Source: Deltaproteobacteria bacterium
GTDB lineage: Bacteria; Desulfobacterota; Binatia; Binatales; Binataceae
Reading direction: 5' to 3'
Assembly: GCA_021780225.1 (NCBI GenBank)
Contig: JAJXZF010000062.1
Location: forward strand, 1 to 63,657
Length of the DNA: 63,657 nucleotides
Position numbers and translations under genes: made by a program
In this document: in pieces, positions 38,844-47,660 of the stretch
Numbering within the stretch: position 1 is the stretch's first letter
Layout: every line of letters begins with the position of its first letter
The notes under the pieces: generated by a model
What the model saw: only the letters and a program-made list of their open reading frames with translations
Database searches by the model: none
Told to the model about the DNA's origin: nothing

Positions 38844-39995
38844 TTAGACGATCTTTTTCTGGCCGTGTTTGAAGCCGCCCTGCTGGCCGAGCGGTTCACG
38901 CTCGCCATCGCCGCGCCGGTCGCGGTGCGGACCATCGCCCGGTGGCGTCCCGCGGCGCGCGTCCACCGGCACAATTTCCACCGCGCGCATGAAGCCTTCG
39001 CCTGATGAGCGTGTGGCGATCATCGGATCGTCCTTGAGCGCGAGATGGACGATGCGCCGATCGCGCGGCGGCATCGGCTCGAGCGTCACGGCGACGTGCT
39101 CGCGTTTGGCCTGCTCGCCCTTAGCCAGCGCTATCCGCTGCAACTGGCGGCGCCGGCGCGCGCGGTAGGATTCGGTATCGACCGAAATTGGCGCGGCGTC
39201 CTTGATCCGCCGCGCCAGCATCCGATTGACCAGATATTCGATCGCGTCGAGCGTCTGGCCGTGGCGGCCAATGAGCAATCCCGAACCGTCGCCGCGGATA
39301 TTCAGCTCGAGCATATCGGGATCGTCGGATTCCGCCAGTTCGATTTCCGCGTTCTCGCCCATCATCCGCAGCAGTTCCGCAAGCATTTCGCGGGCGGCGC
39401 GCGCTTGCTCGCGCAATCCGGCCGCCGCTTCGGCGTCGGCGTCGGCGACGTCCGGCTCGCGTACATAGTCGAGTTCGCCGGGCTGCGTCACTTCGAGGTC
39501 GTCGTGCTCGCGGACGCGCGGCGGGCGCGGCTGAGCCGCCGGCCGTTCGCGCTCGCCGCGCTCGGGAGCTTCGCGCCGGTCGCGGCGGCGCGGCTCCCGC
39601 CGATCCTCGCGGCGGGCTTCGCGCGCCGCGCCTGAATCCGCGGGCGGCGCTTCCTCGCCGGCGCGAACTTCATCCGCCTCGACCGGCGGCAGAGGCGCGG
39701 CCGGACGTTGCGGCGGCGCCTGACGCGGCGCCGGTCGCTGGATGGATTGCGGCGGCTTTGGCCTGAGCGGCGGCGCCGGCGGCGGCGACATCACGCCGCT
39801 GCGGGCGACGGCAGGAGCATGACGGGTCACGCGCACGCGCGCGGGCCGCGCGCCGAGTCCGAGCACGCCCGAACGCGGCGCGCTCAGCACCTCGATCGCC
39901 ACGTCGTCCTGTTCGGCGCCTAGCTGCGCCAGAGCCTGACTAATCGCCTCGTCGATGGTCGAGGCGGTAACTTCGATGGAGTCGCTGGAGCTCAT
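38844..39995 (-). CDS. jag: KhpB/Jag RNA-binding protein (Jag-N, KH, R3H)
   Basis: The start is fixed by the ATGA overlap with the yidC stop (39992-39995). The 383-aa product has the Jag-N domain (1-about 55, SIEVTASTIDEAISQALAQL), a long Pro/Arg/Glu-rich linker of about 130 residues with repeated DRR/EPRR motifs, a KH domain (NIRGDGSGLLIGRHGQTLDA) and a C-terminal R3H domain (PPRDRRIVHLALKDDP). Such proteins bind RNA and affect cell division and envelope control. The linker is longer than in most homologues. Confidence 0.93.
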   Translation of the reverse strand: MSSSDSIEVTASTIDEAISQALAQLGAEQDDVAIEVLSAPRSGVLGLGARPARVRVTRHAPAVARSGVMSPPPAPPLRPKPPQSIQRPAPRQAPPQRPAAPLPPVEADEVRAGEEAPPADSGAAREARREDRREPRRRDRREAPERGERERPAAQPRPPRVREHDDLEVTQPGELDYVREPDVADADAEAAAGLREQARAAREMLAELLRMMGENAEIELAESDDPDMLELNIRGDGSGLLIGRHGQTLDAIEYLVNRMLARRIKDAAPISVDTESYRARRRRQLQRIALAKGEQAKREHVAVTLEPMPPRDRRIVHLALKDDPMIATRSSGEGFMRAVEIVPVDARRGTPPGDGPHRDRRGDGEREPLGQQGGFKHGQKKIV

Positions 39996-41662
39996 GTGGT
40001 CGGCGGCAATTGTTGAAATTCGCGATTGAGCACGAACTGCTGGGCAATACCCAGCACGTTCGAGGCAAGGTAATAGAGCGTGAGTCCAGCCGGCAAGTTG
40101 ACGAAAATCAGGCTGAACACGATCGGCATATACATCATCATCTTTTGCTGGCCGGGATCGGGCTGCTTCGGCGCCATCCATTGTTGCAGAAAGCCGGTAA
40201 CCACCAGCAATCCGACCAGCACCGGAACGCCGTGACAATCCAGATACGGCAACCGCGGCATCCACGAAACCGGCAGGCAATCCGGCGCCGACAGGTCCTT
40301 GATCCAGCCAAAGAACGGCGCATGCCGGAGTTGAATCGCGTTGAGCAGCGCCTCGTACAACGCGATAAATACCGGCAACTGCACCGCCATCGGCAGGCAT
40401 CCGCCGAGCGGATTGACGTGATTGCGTTTGTAAAGATCGACCATTTCGCGGTTCAATCGCTCCTGGTCGTCCTTTAATTTTTCGCGAAGCCGCTCGATCT
40501 GCGGTTGCAGCCGCTGCATTTTCATCATCGAGCGTTGGCCCTTGATCGACATCGGCAAGGTCGCCATCCGCACGATGACGGTCAATACGATGATAGCAAT
40601 GCCGTAGTTGGGCGTAAAATGATGAAATAACTCCAACAGTTGCAAAAATGGCAGCGCGATAATCCCCGACCATCCGAAGTCGATCGCCTTGCGCAGGGCC
40701 GGATTCGCGGCTTCGAGGATTTGCAGGTCCTTGGGGCCGAAATAGACGCGCGCGGAGACGTTTGAGCTCCCGGGGAAAACGATATTCGCGTCGCCCTCGG
40801 CGCCGGCGTAATCCATCGCGAGCGTGCCGTCGGTCGGTTTTACCGGCATCATGACGGCTAAAAAGTAGCGATCGCCGAAACCGGCGTAGATAATCCGCCC
40901 GCTAATCGGCGCGACGCCTTTTTGCAGCGCCTTTTGCATCTCGGTGACCGATTTATTCGCGATATCGGCTTGAATCTCCGGAATATCGCGATAGCCGGCG
41001 CCCTCGGTGAGCGGACGGCTCATCGCAAGGCCGATGCTCGCGATTTTCGCGCCGGATGCGGCGGTCGCGCTCGCGTCGAGGTCGAAGACATAGCTGCCGT
41101 TGCGGAAATCAAAGGTCTTGCGGAGCGTCAAGCCGTCGGGAGTGACGCCGACGAGCGTAAGTTTGACGTCGGCGCTCGCCGCCGCGGACAAATGGCCCGG
41201 AGCGTCGCTTGTATAGACCACGTCAGAATCGTCAAGCGAAACGCCGGAGCGCTCCAAGGTCAGGCCGAGCGGCAGGCGATCGGCTGGAGGGACCATCTGG
41301 TAGGGCGGACTGTCGGCGGCGCTGGTCGCACGATAGTTCTTGAGCAGAAAGCTCTCGACGCGGCCACCGCGCGTGCTGATTTCCGCCCGATAAAGGTCCG
41401 TATCGATTACAATATCGCGCGACGGCCCGGATGAAATCGTCGTTCCAGGCGCGGCTTCTTGCGCCGCTGGCGCGGCCTCGCTTCCCGCAGTGCCGCCGCT
41501 CGCGGCAGCCTCGTGCGTAGCGGCGGAACTCGGCGACGGCATCGGCGTAGTTTTGGGGTGAGGATGGGCGAGTTCGGGATGCCGCCACTCGAGTAATTGG
41601 TTGTAAATGAAGATGATCCCCAGCGAGAGGAACAGGGCCAATAACAGACGATAGTTGTCCAA
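39992..41662 (-). CDS. yidC: Membrane protein insertase YidC
   Basis: The start is a TTG at 41662 seven bases behind AAGGA, giving the usual first residues MDNYRLLLALFLSLGIIFIY; an upstream frame of 42 codons is rejected. The 556-aa protein has the Gram-negative layout: N-terminal helix, large periplasmic P1 domain (about 45-345) and the five-helix insertase core (from about 345; ALPFLQLLELFHHFTPNYG, MADYG-like hydrophilic groove). It inserts and folds inner-membrane proteins, including F0 subunits. jag overlaps its stop. Confidence 0.96.
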   Translation of the reverse strand: MDNYRLLLALFLSLGIIFIYNQLLEWRHPELAHPHPKTTPMPSPSSAATHEAAASGGTAGSEAAPAAQEAAPGTTISSGPSRDIVIDTDLYRAEISTRGGRVESFLLKNYRATSAADSPPYQMVPPADRLPLGLTLERSGVSLDDSDVVYTSDAPGHLSAAASADVKLTLVGVTPDGLTLRKTFDFRNGSYVFDLDASATAASGAKIASIGLAMSRPLTEGAGYRDIPEIQADIANKSVTEMQKALQKGVAPISGRIIYAGFGDRYFLAVMMPVKPTDGTLAMDYAGAEGDANIVFPGSSNVSARVYFGPKDLQILEAANPALRKAIDFGWSGIIALPFLQLLELFHHFTPNYGIAIIVLTVIVRMATLPMSIKGQRSMMKMQRLQPQIERLREKLKDDQERLNREMVDLYKRNHVNPLGGCLPMAVQLPVFIALYEALLNAIQLRHAPFFGWIKDLSAPDCLPVSWMPRLPYLDCHGVPVLVGLLVVTGFLQQWMAPKQPDPGQQKMMMYMPIVFSLIFVNLPAGLTLYYLASNVLGIAQQFVLNREFQQLPPTT

Positions 41663-41675
41663 GAGGTTCCTTGAG

Positions 41676-41963
41676 TTATGCGCCAGCGGGCCGCCGCGGC
41701 GCCGGATCGTAGCCAAATCCGCCCGCCGGACGGCAGCGGCCGAGTCGTCGCACGGCCATCCATCCGCCGGCGAACATGCCGTGCTCACGAATCGCGTCGC
41801 AGGCGTATTCCGAGCAGGTGGGCGTGAAACGGCAGACTGGGCCGAACCAGGCCGTCAGCAGCGGCGAAATCAAGACACGATAAAAATTAATCAGGCAGAT
41901 AGCGGCAAATCGAGGAGCGTTTCGCACGACAGCTCCGATTCGCATCTTCGACCGGAGGTTCAT
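41676..41963 (-). CDS. yidD: Membrane protein insertion efficiency factor YidD
   Basis: The 95-aa product starts at ATG 41963, which overlaps the rnpA stop (ATGA). It contains INFYRVLISPLLTAWFGPVCRFTPTCSEYA and GGWMAVRRLGRCRPAGG (given as blocks of less than full length), the diagnostic Cys-rich YidD sequence FTPTCSEYA. It lies between rnpA and yidC, the common position. Confidence 0.93.
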   Translation of the reverse strand: MNLRSKMRIGAVVRNAPRFAAICLINFYRVLISPLLTAWFGPVCRFTPTCSEYACDAIREHGMFAGGWMAVRRLGRCRPAGGFGYDPAPRRPAGA

Positions 41964-42298
41964 GGCGCGACGTTCCTGATCCGCGCCACGAGGGATCGCA
42001 CCGCCGCCGCCAACTCGATGCGGAGCGACGAATAGGGAAGCGCGCCCGCCCCCGGCCGCGCAATCACCACCATCGAAGTTCCTTCCGGCAGCATCGTTCT
42101 GAGTTCCAGCCGGTAACATTCGCGAATTCGCCGCTTCACTCGATTTCGTACGACCGCGTTGCCGATTCGGCGCGAAACGGTCACGCCCATCCGTTTGCGA
42201 TCGCCGCTTGCGAACTGGCCCGCGTAGACGACGAAATGGGCCGTTTGATAGCGCGCGCCGATTCGCTGCAGGTAAAGGAATTCGCTGCGCCGATGCAA
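41960..42298 (-). CDS. rnpA: Ribonuclease P protein component
   Basis: The conserved part runs from LHRRSEFLYLQRIGAR to the RNR motif in SRRIGNAVVRNRVKRRIRE and a C-terminal ALPYSSLRIELAAAVRSL. The protein pairs with M1 RNA to process tRNA 5' ends. No ATG or GTG lies between the rpmH stop and the conserved region; TTG 42298 gives 112 aa, the family norm. The frame itself is open far upstream through rpmH, with an ATG at 42553, so an extended form covering rpmH is possible (see findings). Confidence 0.85.
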   Translation of the reverse strand: MHRRSEFLYLQRIGARYQTAHFVVYAGQFASGDRKRMGVTVSRRIGNAVVRNRVKRRIRECYRLELRTMLPEGTSMVVIARPGAGALPYSSLRIELAAAVRSLVARIRNVAP

Positions 42299-42348
42299 TC
42301 GGTCGGCGGCGCCATACGATTGTTCGCTCCGGCCGCGCGTGGACGCGC

Positions 42349-42507
42349 CTAGCCGGGCTGCTTCGGCGGAATCGTTATGGTCAGGCGTGCGCGGCCCTTC
42401 GCGCGGCGCCGCTTGAGGACGCGGCGTCCCCCCGGCGTCGCCATCCGGGCGAGGAAGCCGTGCGTGCGCTTGCGTCGGCGATTGTGCGGTTGATAAGTCC
42501 TTTTCAT
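42349..42507 (-). CDS. rpmH: 50S ribosomal protein L34
   Basis: A 52-aa basic protein starting [19 protein letters not shown] and containing [19 protein letters not shown], diagnostic for bL34. The C-terminal tail ([11 protein letters not shown]) is about six residues longer than usual. It is the first gene of rpmH-rnpA-yidD-yidC-jag. The ATG is 42507; there is no strong Shine-Dalgarno sequence. Confidence 0.95.
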   Translation of the reverse strand: MKRTYQPHNRRRKRTHGFLARMATPGGRRVLKRRRAKGRARLTITIPPKQPG

Positions 42508-42638
42508 CGGTCGCGGCCAACTTTTCTGAGCTTGCGGCAGTCACCGCGCTCATCACCTGTTCGGATATTTGCAAGAGGCGCGCCGATGCGGCCGCCCATG
42601 AATCCCTAATCGAACCATACCGCGCCCCTTGCCGCAAG

Positions 42639-42890
42639 CCCGCAAACCGGACGCGATCGACAGTCGGTGATGCCGGCGAGCAGGTCGCTACGCTTGCGGT
42701 CTATTCGATGGTCGGCTTCAGCGGCGGAGCGATCGGGCCGTTGGCGGTGGGGAGCGCACTCGACCTTGCGGGCGGTTTAGGCCGCGCGCGTGCATAGCTG
42801 CCGGGCTTCGCCGCGATGGCCGCCGGTTCGGCGCTCGCGGCAATCGCCCTTCGCATGGCGACTGACGCCCGGTCCTGCGCGGTTAGGTAG
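42639..42890 (+). pseudogene. Remnant of an MFS transporter C-terminus with internal stop
   Basis: A plus-strand frame reads GEQVATLAVYSMVGFSGGA, then IGPLAVGSALDLAGG, a typical MFS transmembrane end. It is broken by a TAG at 42795-42797 (probably a former Trp codon) and continues LPGFAAMAAGSALAAIALRM to a TAG at 42888. No start or upstream body of the transporter exists; the left side runs into the rpmH promoter region. The decayed gene lies between rpmH and the carbonic anhydrase. Confidence 0.6.
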
Positions 42891-43677
42891 TCAATACCGT
42901 CACGGTCTGATCGTCGAGGCTGTAAACGCCCGCCGCGATCGCCAGAGCGCCCTGATTGACGAGTCCGCGGAATGGCTGCTGTGTACCGATACGCGCCGCG
43001 GTCAACAAAGCATGCTGGTTGACAGCAACGGGGAGCACCAGATCGGGATTGTCGGGATCTCCGCCGCTTTGGCGAACAATCATCCGCGCTTTTCTAACCG
43101 CCGGATAGATGATGTTGAGGAACACGGGCGCCGGGCGCGGAAAGTTTTTGATCGCTTCCTTGACGGCGCCGCACTCCTCATGGCCAAGCACCATCAGCGC
43201 CAAAGCGCCCAGATGGTCCACGCCGTAAGCGAGGCTCTGCTGGCCGACCACGGTGTCGCTATTGCCGGCGACGCGCACGACGAAGAGATCGCCCAACCCC
43301 TGATCGAAGATCAATTCCGGCGGCACGCGGGAATCCGAGCACGACAAAATCGCGGCGAACGGCGTTTGTCCGTATTCGGCGACGCAAGTGCGGCGCGTCG
43401 AATCTTCGCCGGGATGTTGCTGCTGACCGGTCGCCCACAGTTCGTTTCCGGAGGCGAGCGCAGCCAGCGCATCAGCGGGCGTCATCGGACGATTCGGATT
43501 GCAATAGACAGGCGGCGTCGCGGCGAACGCCAGATGAGCTGGCGTCAACGCCCAGCATAATCCAGCCAGACCGGCGAATCCGCCGAGACGAAGAAACGCG
43601 CGCCGATCGATCGATTGAATGAACGGAGATCCGGCAGATCGATCGAGATCGCGGATTACGTTGATTTGGCTTTTCAT
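42883..43677 (-). CDS. Beta-type carbonic anhydrase with Tat signal
   Basis: The 264-aa product carries an N-terminal twin-arginine signal (SIDRRAFLRLGGFAGLAGL, about residues 22-40), so a folded enzyme should be exported to the periplasm. Zinc ligands and catalytic dyad are present: Cys and Asp in SCSDSRVPPE and His-x-x-Cys in GHEECGAVKEA. It hydrates CO2 to bicarbonate. ATG 43677 is chosen because it starts just before the Tat signal. It lies behind a run of eight C residues (43681-43688). Confidence 0.88.
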   Translation of the reverse strand: MKSQINVIRDLDRSAGSPFIQSIDRRAFLRLGGFAGLAGLCWALTPAHLAFAATPPVYCNPNRPMTPADALAALASGNELWATGQQQHPGEDSTRRTCVAEYGQTPFAAILSCSDSRVPPELIFDQGLGDLFVVRVAGNSDTVVGQQSLAYGVDHLGALALMVLGHEECGAVKEAIKNFPRPAPVFLNIIYPAVRKARMIVRQSGGDPDNPDLVLPVAVNQHALLTAARIGTQQPFRGLVNQGALAIAAGVYSLDDQTVTVLTT

Positions 43678-43887
43678 TATCCCCCCCCGGAAAGGTTCAG
43701 TTGCGGCGGATATTTGTGCCGAATTAAGCAAACGATCGAATAATTGCAATAAGCTACGATCAAGGTGATACGTTGGATTATTAAATCATCAAAAAGCGCA
43801 AACTTAAGGAGGAGTTGCAAATTTCGCGGCGGGACGAATATAGAAAGTCCCAAGCCGCGCAAGGCATAGTCAGGGGGTTCTAGACCG

Positions 43888-44496
43888 ATGGGCAAACGAT
43901 TGCGACCGGTTCCGCGCGCCGAAGCGCCGGCGGAAGTGCAGGAGATTTACAAAGAATTCTTCGGCGACCGCGATCCGGTGGCGAATCCCGGCACCGCGAC
44001 CGGCACGCCGGGCGATTACTGGACCACCTACGCGCTCGTGCCCGACATCCTCAAAATGTCGCGCGCGTCGTTGCTGGCGATGCTGCAGCCGGGGCGCGGG
44101 CTTGAGCCGCGCTTTCGCGAACTGGCGATCTTGCGCGCCGCGATCGTCGGCGATTCGCGCTTCGAGTATTCGCAGCACATGAAAGTCGCGCGAATGGCCG
44201 GCGTGTCAGAAGCGAAGCTCGCGGACATCAAGGGATGGGTCGCGAGCGCCGCATTCGATCCGGCCGAGCGGGCGTTGATGGCCGCCGCGGACGAGATGGT
44301 CGGGCGCAACCTGATCGAAGACGCCACCTTCGCCAATCTGAAGCGTCATTTCAGCGACGCCCAGATCATGGAAATCGTTTACGTTGTTGCGCTGTGGCGG
44401 ATGCATGGCATGATCGTCCGCGCGCTGCATCTGGAGTATGACGACGACACGACCGCACGGATACAGGAAATTCCGGCGCCGCCGGCTAAATCCTGA
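43888..44496 (+). CDS. Carboxymuconolactone decarboxylase family protein (AhpD-like)
   Basis: A 202-aa all-helical protein with the CMD pattern LEPRFRELAILRAAIVGDS followed by the SRFEYSQHMKVARMAGVSE helix pair. The Cys-x-x-Cys of peroxidase-type AhpD is absent, so it is the non-redox type. It is divergent from the carbonic anhydrase with a 210-base spacer; an AAGGAGGAG at 43806-43814 in that spacer has no convincing start behind it. Function in this organism unknown. Confidence 0.8.
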   Translation: MGKRLRPVPRAEAPAEVQEIYKEFFGDRDPVANPGTATGTPGDYWTTYALVPDILKMSRASLLAMLQPGRGLEPRFRELAILRAAIVGDSRFEYSQHMKVARMAGVSEAKLADIKGWVASAAFDPAERALMAAADEMVGRNLIEDATFANLKRHFSDAQIMEIVYVVALWRMHGMIVRALHLEYDDDTTARIQEIPAPPAKS

Positions 44497-44522
44497 CCCA
44501 CCTGATTTTTTCGCAACGCGCA

Positions 44523-45350
44523 TCAGTACCAGACGCGCGTGCCGAAAACGAAGCGGGGATCGACGGCGAGACCGCCCGCGTTGCGAGTGAAGTTGGCGGT
44601 TTCACCGAACGCGCCGGTGTAAGCGAAGCCAAGGTAGGGAGCGAACTTCCGGCTGATTTCGTAACGGAGACGGAGGCCGGCGTCGAGTTCGGAGAATCCG
44701 GTTCCGACCGCGCGCGCGGGATCGGCCTTGGTGTAAAAATTCATTTCGGCCTCGGGCTGCGCGATCAGGCGATTGGTGATCAGGATGTCGTAGCTGCCGA
44801 CCACGCGCGCGGCGAAGTGGCCGGCGCCGCGCGCGTAAAGCGTCGCCTCGAAGTCAAAAAATTCCGGCGCGAGGCCCTGCACGCCCAAGGCGCCCCAATA
44901 GCGCGGCGGCCCGGAATCGCCGTCATAGCGCAAACCCGCCTGCCAGTCGAAGTAGCGCAGCAACGGAATCGGCCGATCGTAAAGCAGCTCGTGGATTCCG
45001 TCGCTCATCCGGCCGCGCTCGAAGAAACCTTCGGATTTGAACCAGAGCTTGTTCCAATCCGTGCCGATCCATCCCTGACCGTCCCATCGCAGTTCCGTGT
45101 CCGGGCCGTTGGTGCGTCCTTCGAGCTGATCGAAAAGAACGTGCTCGACAATCTGATTGTCCATCACGGGCGGGATCGGTTGATCAGGCGTCGGCGTGGC
45201 GGATGGTTGGGCGGCGGGCGCCGACGCCTGACCACGCGCGGCGGGGGCGGACAAGATCGCGAGCGCGACCGCGGCAAACAGGATCGCCGGCGGGCCGGAG
45301 GCGCACCGGCGAGACCCTGCGGACGGGCGCGCACCGTCCCGACGCCTCAC
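44523..45350 (-). CDS. copB: Copper resistance protein B
   Basis: The start is a GTG at 45350 overlapping the copA stop (GTGA). The 275-aa product has a signal segment (AILFAAVALAILSAPAARG) and then an outer-membrane beta-barrel with DTELRWDGQGWIGTDWNKLWFKSEG (two blocks), WQAGLRYDGDSGP and a terminal GTRVWY ending in an aromatic residue. PcoB/CopB proteins accept or pass copper at the outer membrane. Without the Met-rich N-terminal segment of some homologues. Confidence 0.88.
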   Translation of the reverse strand: MRRRDGARPSAGSRRCASGPPAILFAAVALAILSAPAARGQASAPAAQPSATPTPDQPIPPVMDNQIVEHVLFDQLEGRTNGPDTELRWDGQGWIGTDWNKLWFKSEGFFERGRMSDGIHELLYDRPIPLLRYFDWQAGLRYDGDSGPPRYWGALGVQGLAPEFFDFEATLYARGAGHFAARVVGSYDILITNRLIAQPEAEMNFYTKADPARAVGTGFSELDAGLRLRYEISRKFAPYLGFAYTGAFGETANFTRNAGGLAVDPRFVFGTRVWY

Positions 45351-47284
45351 GCGACGATAACCTCGCGGAACATCCCGGACTCCATGTGGTAGAGCAGATG
45401 GCAGTGATAGGCCCATCGGCCGGGAGTGTCGGCGCTGACGAGGTAGCTCAGCCGTTCACCGGGCTTGACGTTGATCGTGTGCTTGTACGGCCGGCGATCG
45501 CCCTGGCCGTTTTCCAATTCGCTCCAGAGTCCATGGAGATGGATCGGATGGGCCATCATCGTGTCGTTGACCAGGATAATTCTGACGCGTTCGCCCAACC
45601 TGAGCCTGAGCGGCTCGGCGTCGCTGAATTTATGGCCGTTGAAACCCCAGATGAACCGTTCCATGTTGCCGGTCAGATGGAGTTCGATTTCGCGTTCGGG
45701 CGGACGCGGATCGGCGCCGCGATAGCGCGCGCGCAGGCCAGCATAAGTGAGCACGCGGCGGCCGTTGTCCATTAATCCGATTCCGGGATCGCCGAGACGC
45801 TCGGATGGCGATTGCGCCACGTTGTCGATCTCCGGTCCAAGCCGCAGCGCGATCGGTGTCGGCGGCCGCGCCGAAGCCGTGATCGCCGGAGCGGGCGCGA
45901 GCGGCGTGTTCGGATTGGGCTGAGGAAACGGCGTCGCTCCAAAATCGCCGCTGACGCCGGTTTGAGATCCGTGCGGCGCGGCAACGGGCCGCATCGGGGG
46001 AGTTTCGGATTGCGCCGCCCCGCCCATGTCCATGCCCGGCATGTCGGTCATGCCCGGCAAATTCATCGACGGTGTGGCGATGGGGGCCGCGGCGGAATGA
46101 CCATCCATTTTCGTCTCGGTCATCGCGCTCATCGCGCCCATCCCCATATCGACCATCGTCAATTGAGGCCGCGGATCCATTGGCGGAATTGGCGCGGTCA
46201 TCCCCGGCTCAGGCGCTAGCGTGCCGCACGCATAACCGGTGCGATCTTCGGCTTGGGCGAAAATCGTGTAGGCGCGGCCGGCTTGAGGCGAAACGACAAC
46301 GTCGTAGGTTTCGGCGACCGAGATGCGGAATTCGTCGATCGTCACCGGTTCAAGGTCGTTGCCGTCCGCCTGCACCACCGTCATCGGCAGTCCGGGAATC
46401 CGCACGTCGAAGATCGACATCGAGGAGCCATTGATAAAACGCATCCGAACGCGCTCGCCCGCTTTGAAAAGACCGGTCCAGTTGGCCGCCGGCGGAGCGC
46501 CGTTCATCAGATAGGTGTAAGTCGCGCCGCTCACGTCGAGAATGTCGGTGGGACTCATGTTCATCGCGCCCCATCTGAGCCGTTCCGAGAGCGTCGGGCG
46601 AAAGCCATTTTTTCGCGCGTCCGAAATAAATGTGCCCACCGTCCGCTGATGGAAATTGTAGTAGTCGCTTTGCCGCTTCAGGTTGGCGAAGACCGTTTCG
46701 GGATTTTCGTCGGTCCAATCCGAGAGCATCACTACGTAATCCCGATCGTATTGAATCGGGTCGGCGCCGGCGGGCTCGATGATCAACGGTCCGTAATGGC
46801 CGGTCTGTTCCTGAAAGCGGCTGTGGCTGTGATACCAATACGTGCCGCTCTGCAAAACGGGAAAGCGATAAACGAAGGTCTCGCCGGGCGCGATTCCGGC
46901 ATAGCTGAGGCCCGGCACGCCGTCCATCGGCGCGGGCAGGCGCACGCCGTGCCAATGAATCGAGGTGGGTGAGCGCAAGTGGTTGGCGACGGCGATCGTC
47001 ACCGTGTCGCCCTCGCGCCAACGCAGTTGCGGGCCGGGAACGGAGCCGTTAACGGCAGTGGCGATTCGCGAGCGGCCGGTGTAATTAACGGCGGCTTCCT
47101 CAATCGCCAGCTCAAAATGATTTCCGCGCAGAACTTGCTGCCGGATCGCCGAATCGCGCGCCAAAGCCGGCCACGCGCGAAGATCCAAACCTGCGACGAC
47201 GCTCGCCGCGGCCATCCCCTGCACGAAGCGGCGGCGCGTGATGCCATCCCGGTGCGACGATAAAGCGTTCTTTTTGTAACCCAT
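45347..47284 (-). CDS. copA: Multicopper oxidase CopA
   Basis: The 645-aa product begins with a Tat signal (GITRRRFVQGMAAASVVAGL) and has three cupredoxin domains. Copper ligands: SIHWHGVR, TYWYHSHSRFQEQ, HPIHLHG and AYHCHLLYHMESGM, the last with the type-1 Cys and Met. A Met/His/Pro-rich insertion (residues about 365-425, DMGMGAMSAM, MTDMPGMDMGG) resembles the copper-binding segments of PcoA/CopA. It would oxidise Cu(I) to Cu(II) in the periplasm. copB overlaps its end, making a copAB operon. Confidence 0.93.
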   Translation of the reverse strand: MGYKKNALSSHRDGITRRRFVQGMAAASVVAGLDLRAWPALARDSAIRQQVLRGNHFELAIEEAAVNYTGRSRIATAVNGSVPGPQLRWREGDTVTIAVANHLRSPTSIHWHGVRLPAPMDGVPGLSYAGIAPGETFVYRFPVLQSGTYWYHSHSRFQEQTGHYGPLIIEPAGADPIQYDRDYVVMLSDWTDENPETVFANLKRQSDYYNFHQRTVGTFISDARKNGFRPTLSERLRWGAMNMSPTDILDVSGATYTYLMNGAPPAANWTGLFKAGERVRMRFINGSSMSIFDVRIPGLPMTVVQADGNDLEPVTIDEFRISVAETYDVVVSPQAGRAYTIFAQAEDRTGYACGTLAPEPGMTAPIPPMDPRPQLTMVDMGMGAMSAMTETKMDGHSAAAPIATPSMNLPGMTDMPGMDMGGAAQSETPPMRPVAAPHGSQTGVSGDFGATPFPQPNPNTPLAPAPAITASARPPTPIALRLGPEIDNVAQSPSERLGDPGIGLMDNGRRVLTYAGLRARYRGADPRPPEREIELHLTGNMERFIWGFNGHKFSDAEPLRLRLGERVRIILVNDTMMAHPIHLHGLWSELENGQGDRRPYKHTINVKPGERLSYLVSADTPGRWAYHCHLLYHMESGMFREVIVA

Positions 47285-47660
47285 CGATTTCCGCTTCGCG
47301 CAATTCAGGTCCGGACACGGTCCGGCCGGCGAACCGCCGTCGAAGAACATTATGGTCCGGTGAATTATTGGCCCGTCGATAGCGGAGGAGGCAAGTCGGC
47401 GCGCCACCCGATCCGGGAGATTGCCAATCAATCGGGCGTCCAATAATCTGTTAGCTCATGTAACGTTCGATGTTGTTACGATATGTTTCATTGTACTTTG
47501 CCGCTACGCGAGGACATTCCCGGGGAATCGGGGATGAACGCGGTGCGAGAGATCGTAGTGCAGTATTGAAAGATCGGCGAATCGAGACCGATGTCCATCC
47601 GCAAGCAAAGCCAGGCTCGCCCGGCAGCGGCCAATCCATCAGAATCAAAAGCGATCAGCC
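47285..47660. other. 376-base intergenic region between copA and the RiPP cluster
   Basis: The two flanking genes are divergent, so promoters for both copA and the nucleotidyltransferase-led genes should lie here. The centre (47455-47515) is AT-richer than its surroundings. I see no gene, CopR box or convincing -35/-10 pair. Confidence 0.4.

Noticed and set aside
43806-43887. Leader peptide starting at TTG 43815 behind AAGGAGGAG
   Set aside because: The spacing between the Shine-Dalgarno sequence and the TTG is too short, and the 23-codon product has no attenuator features.
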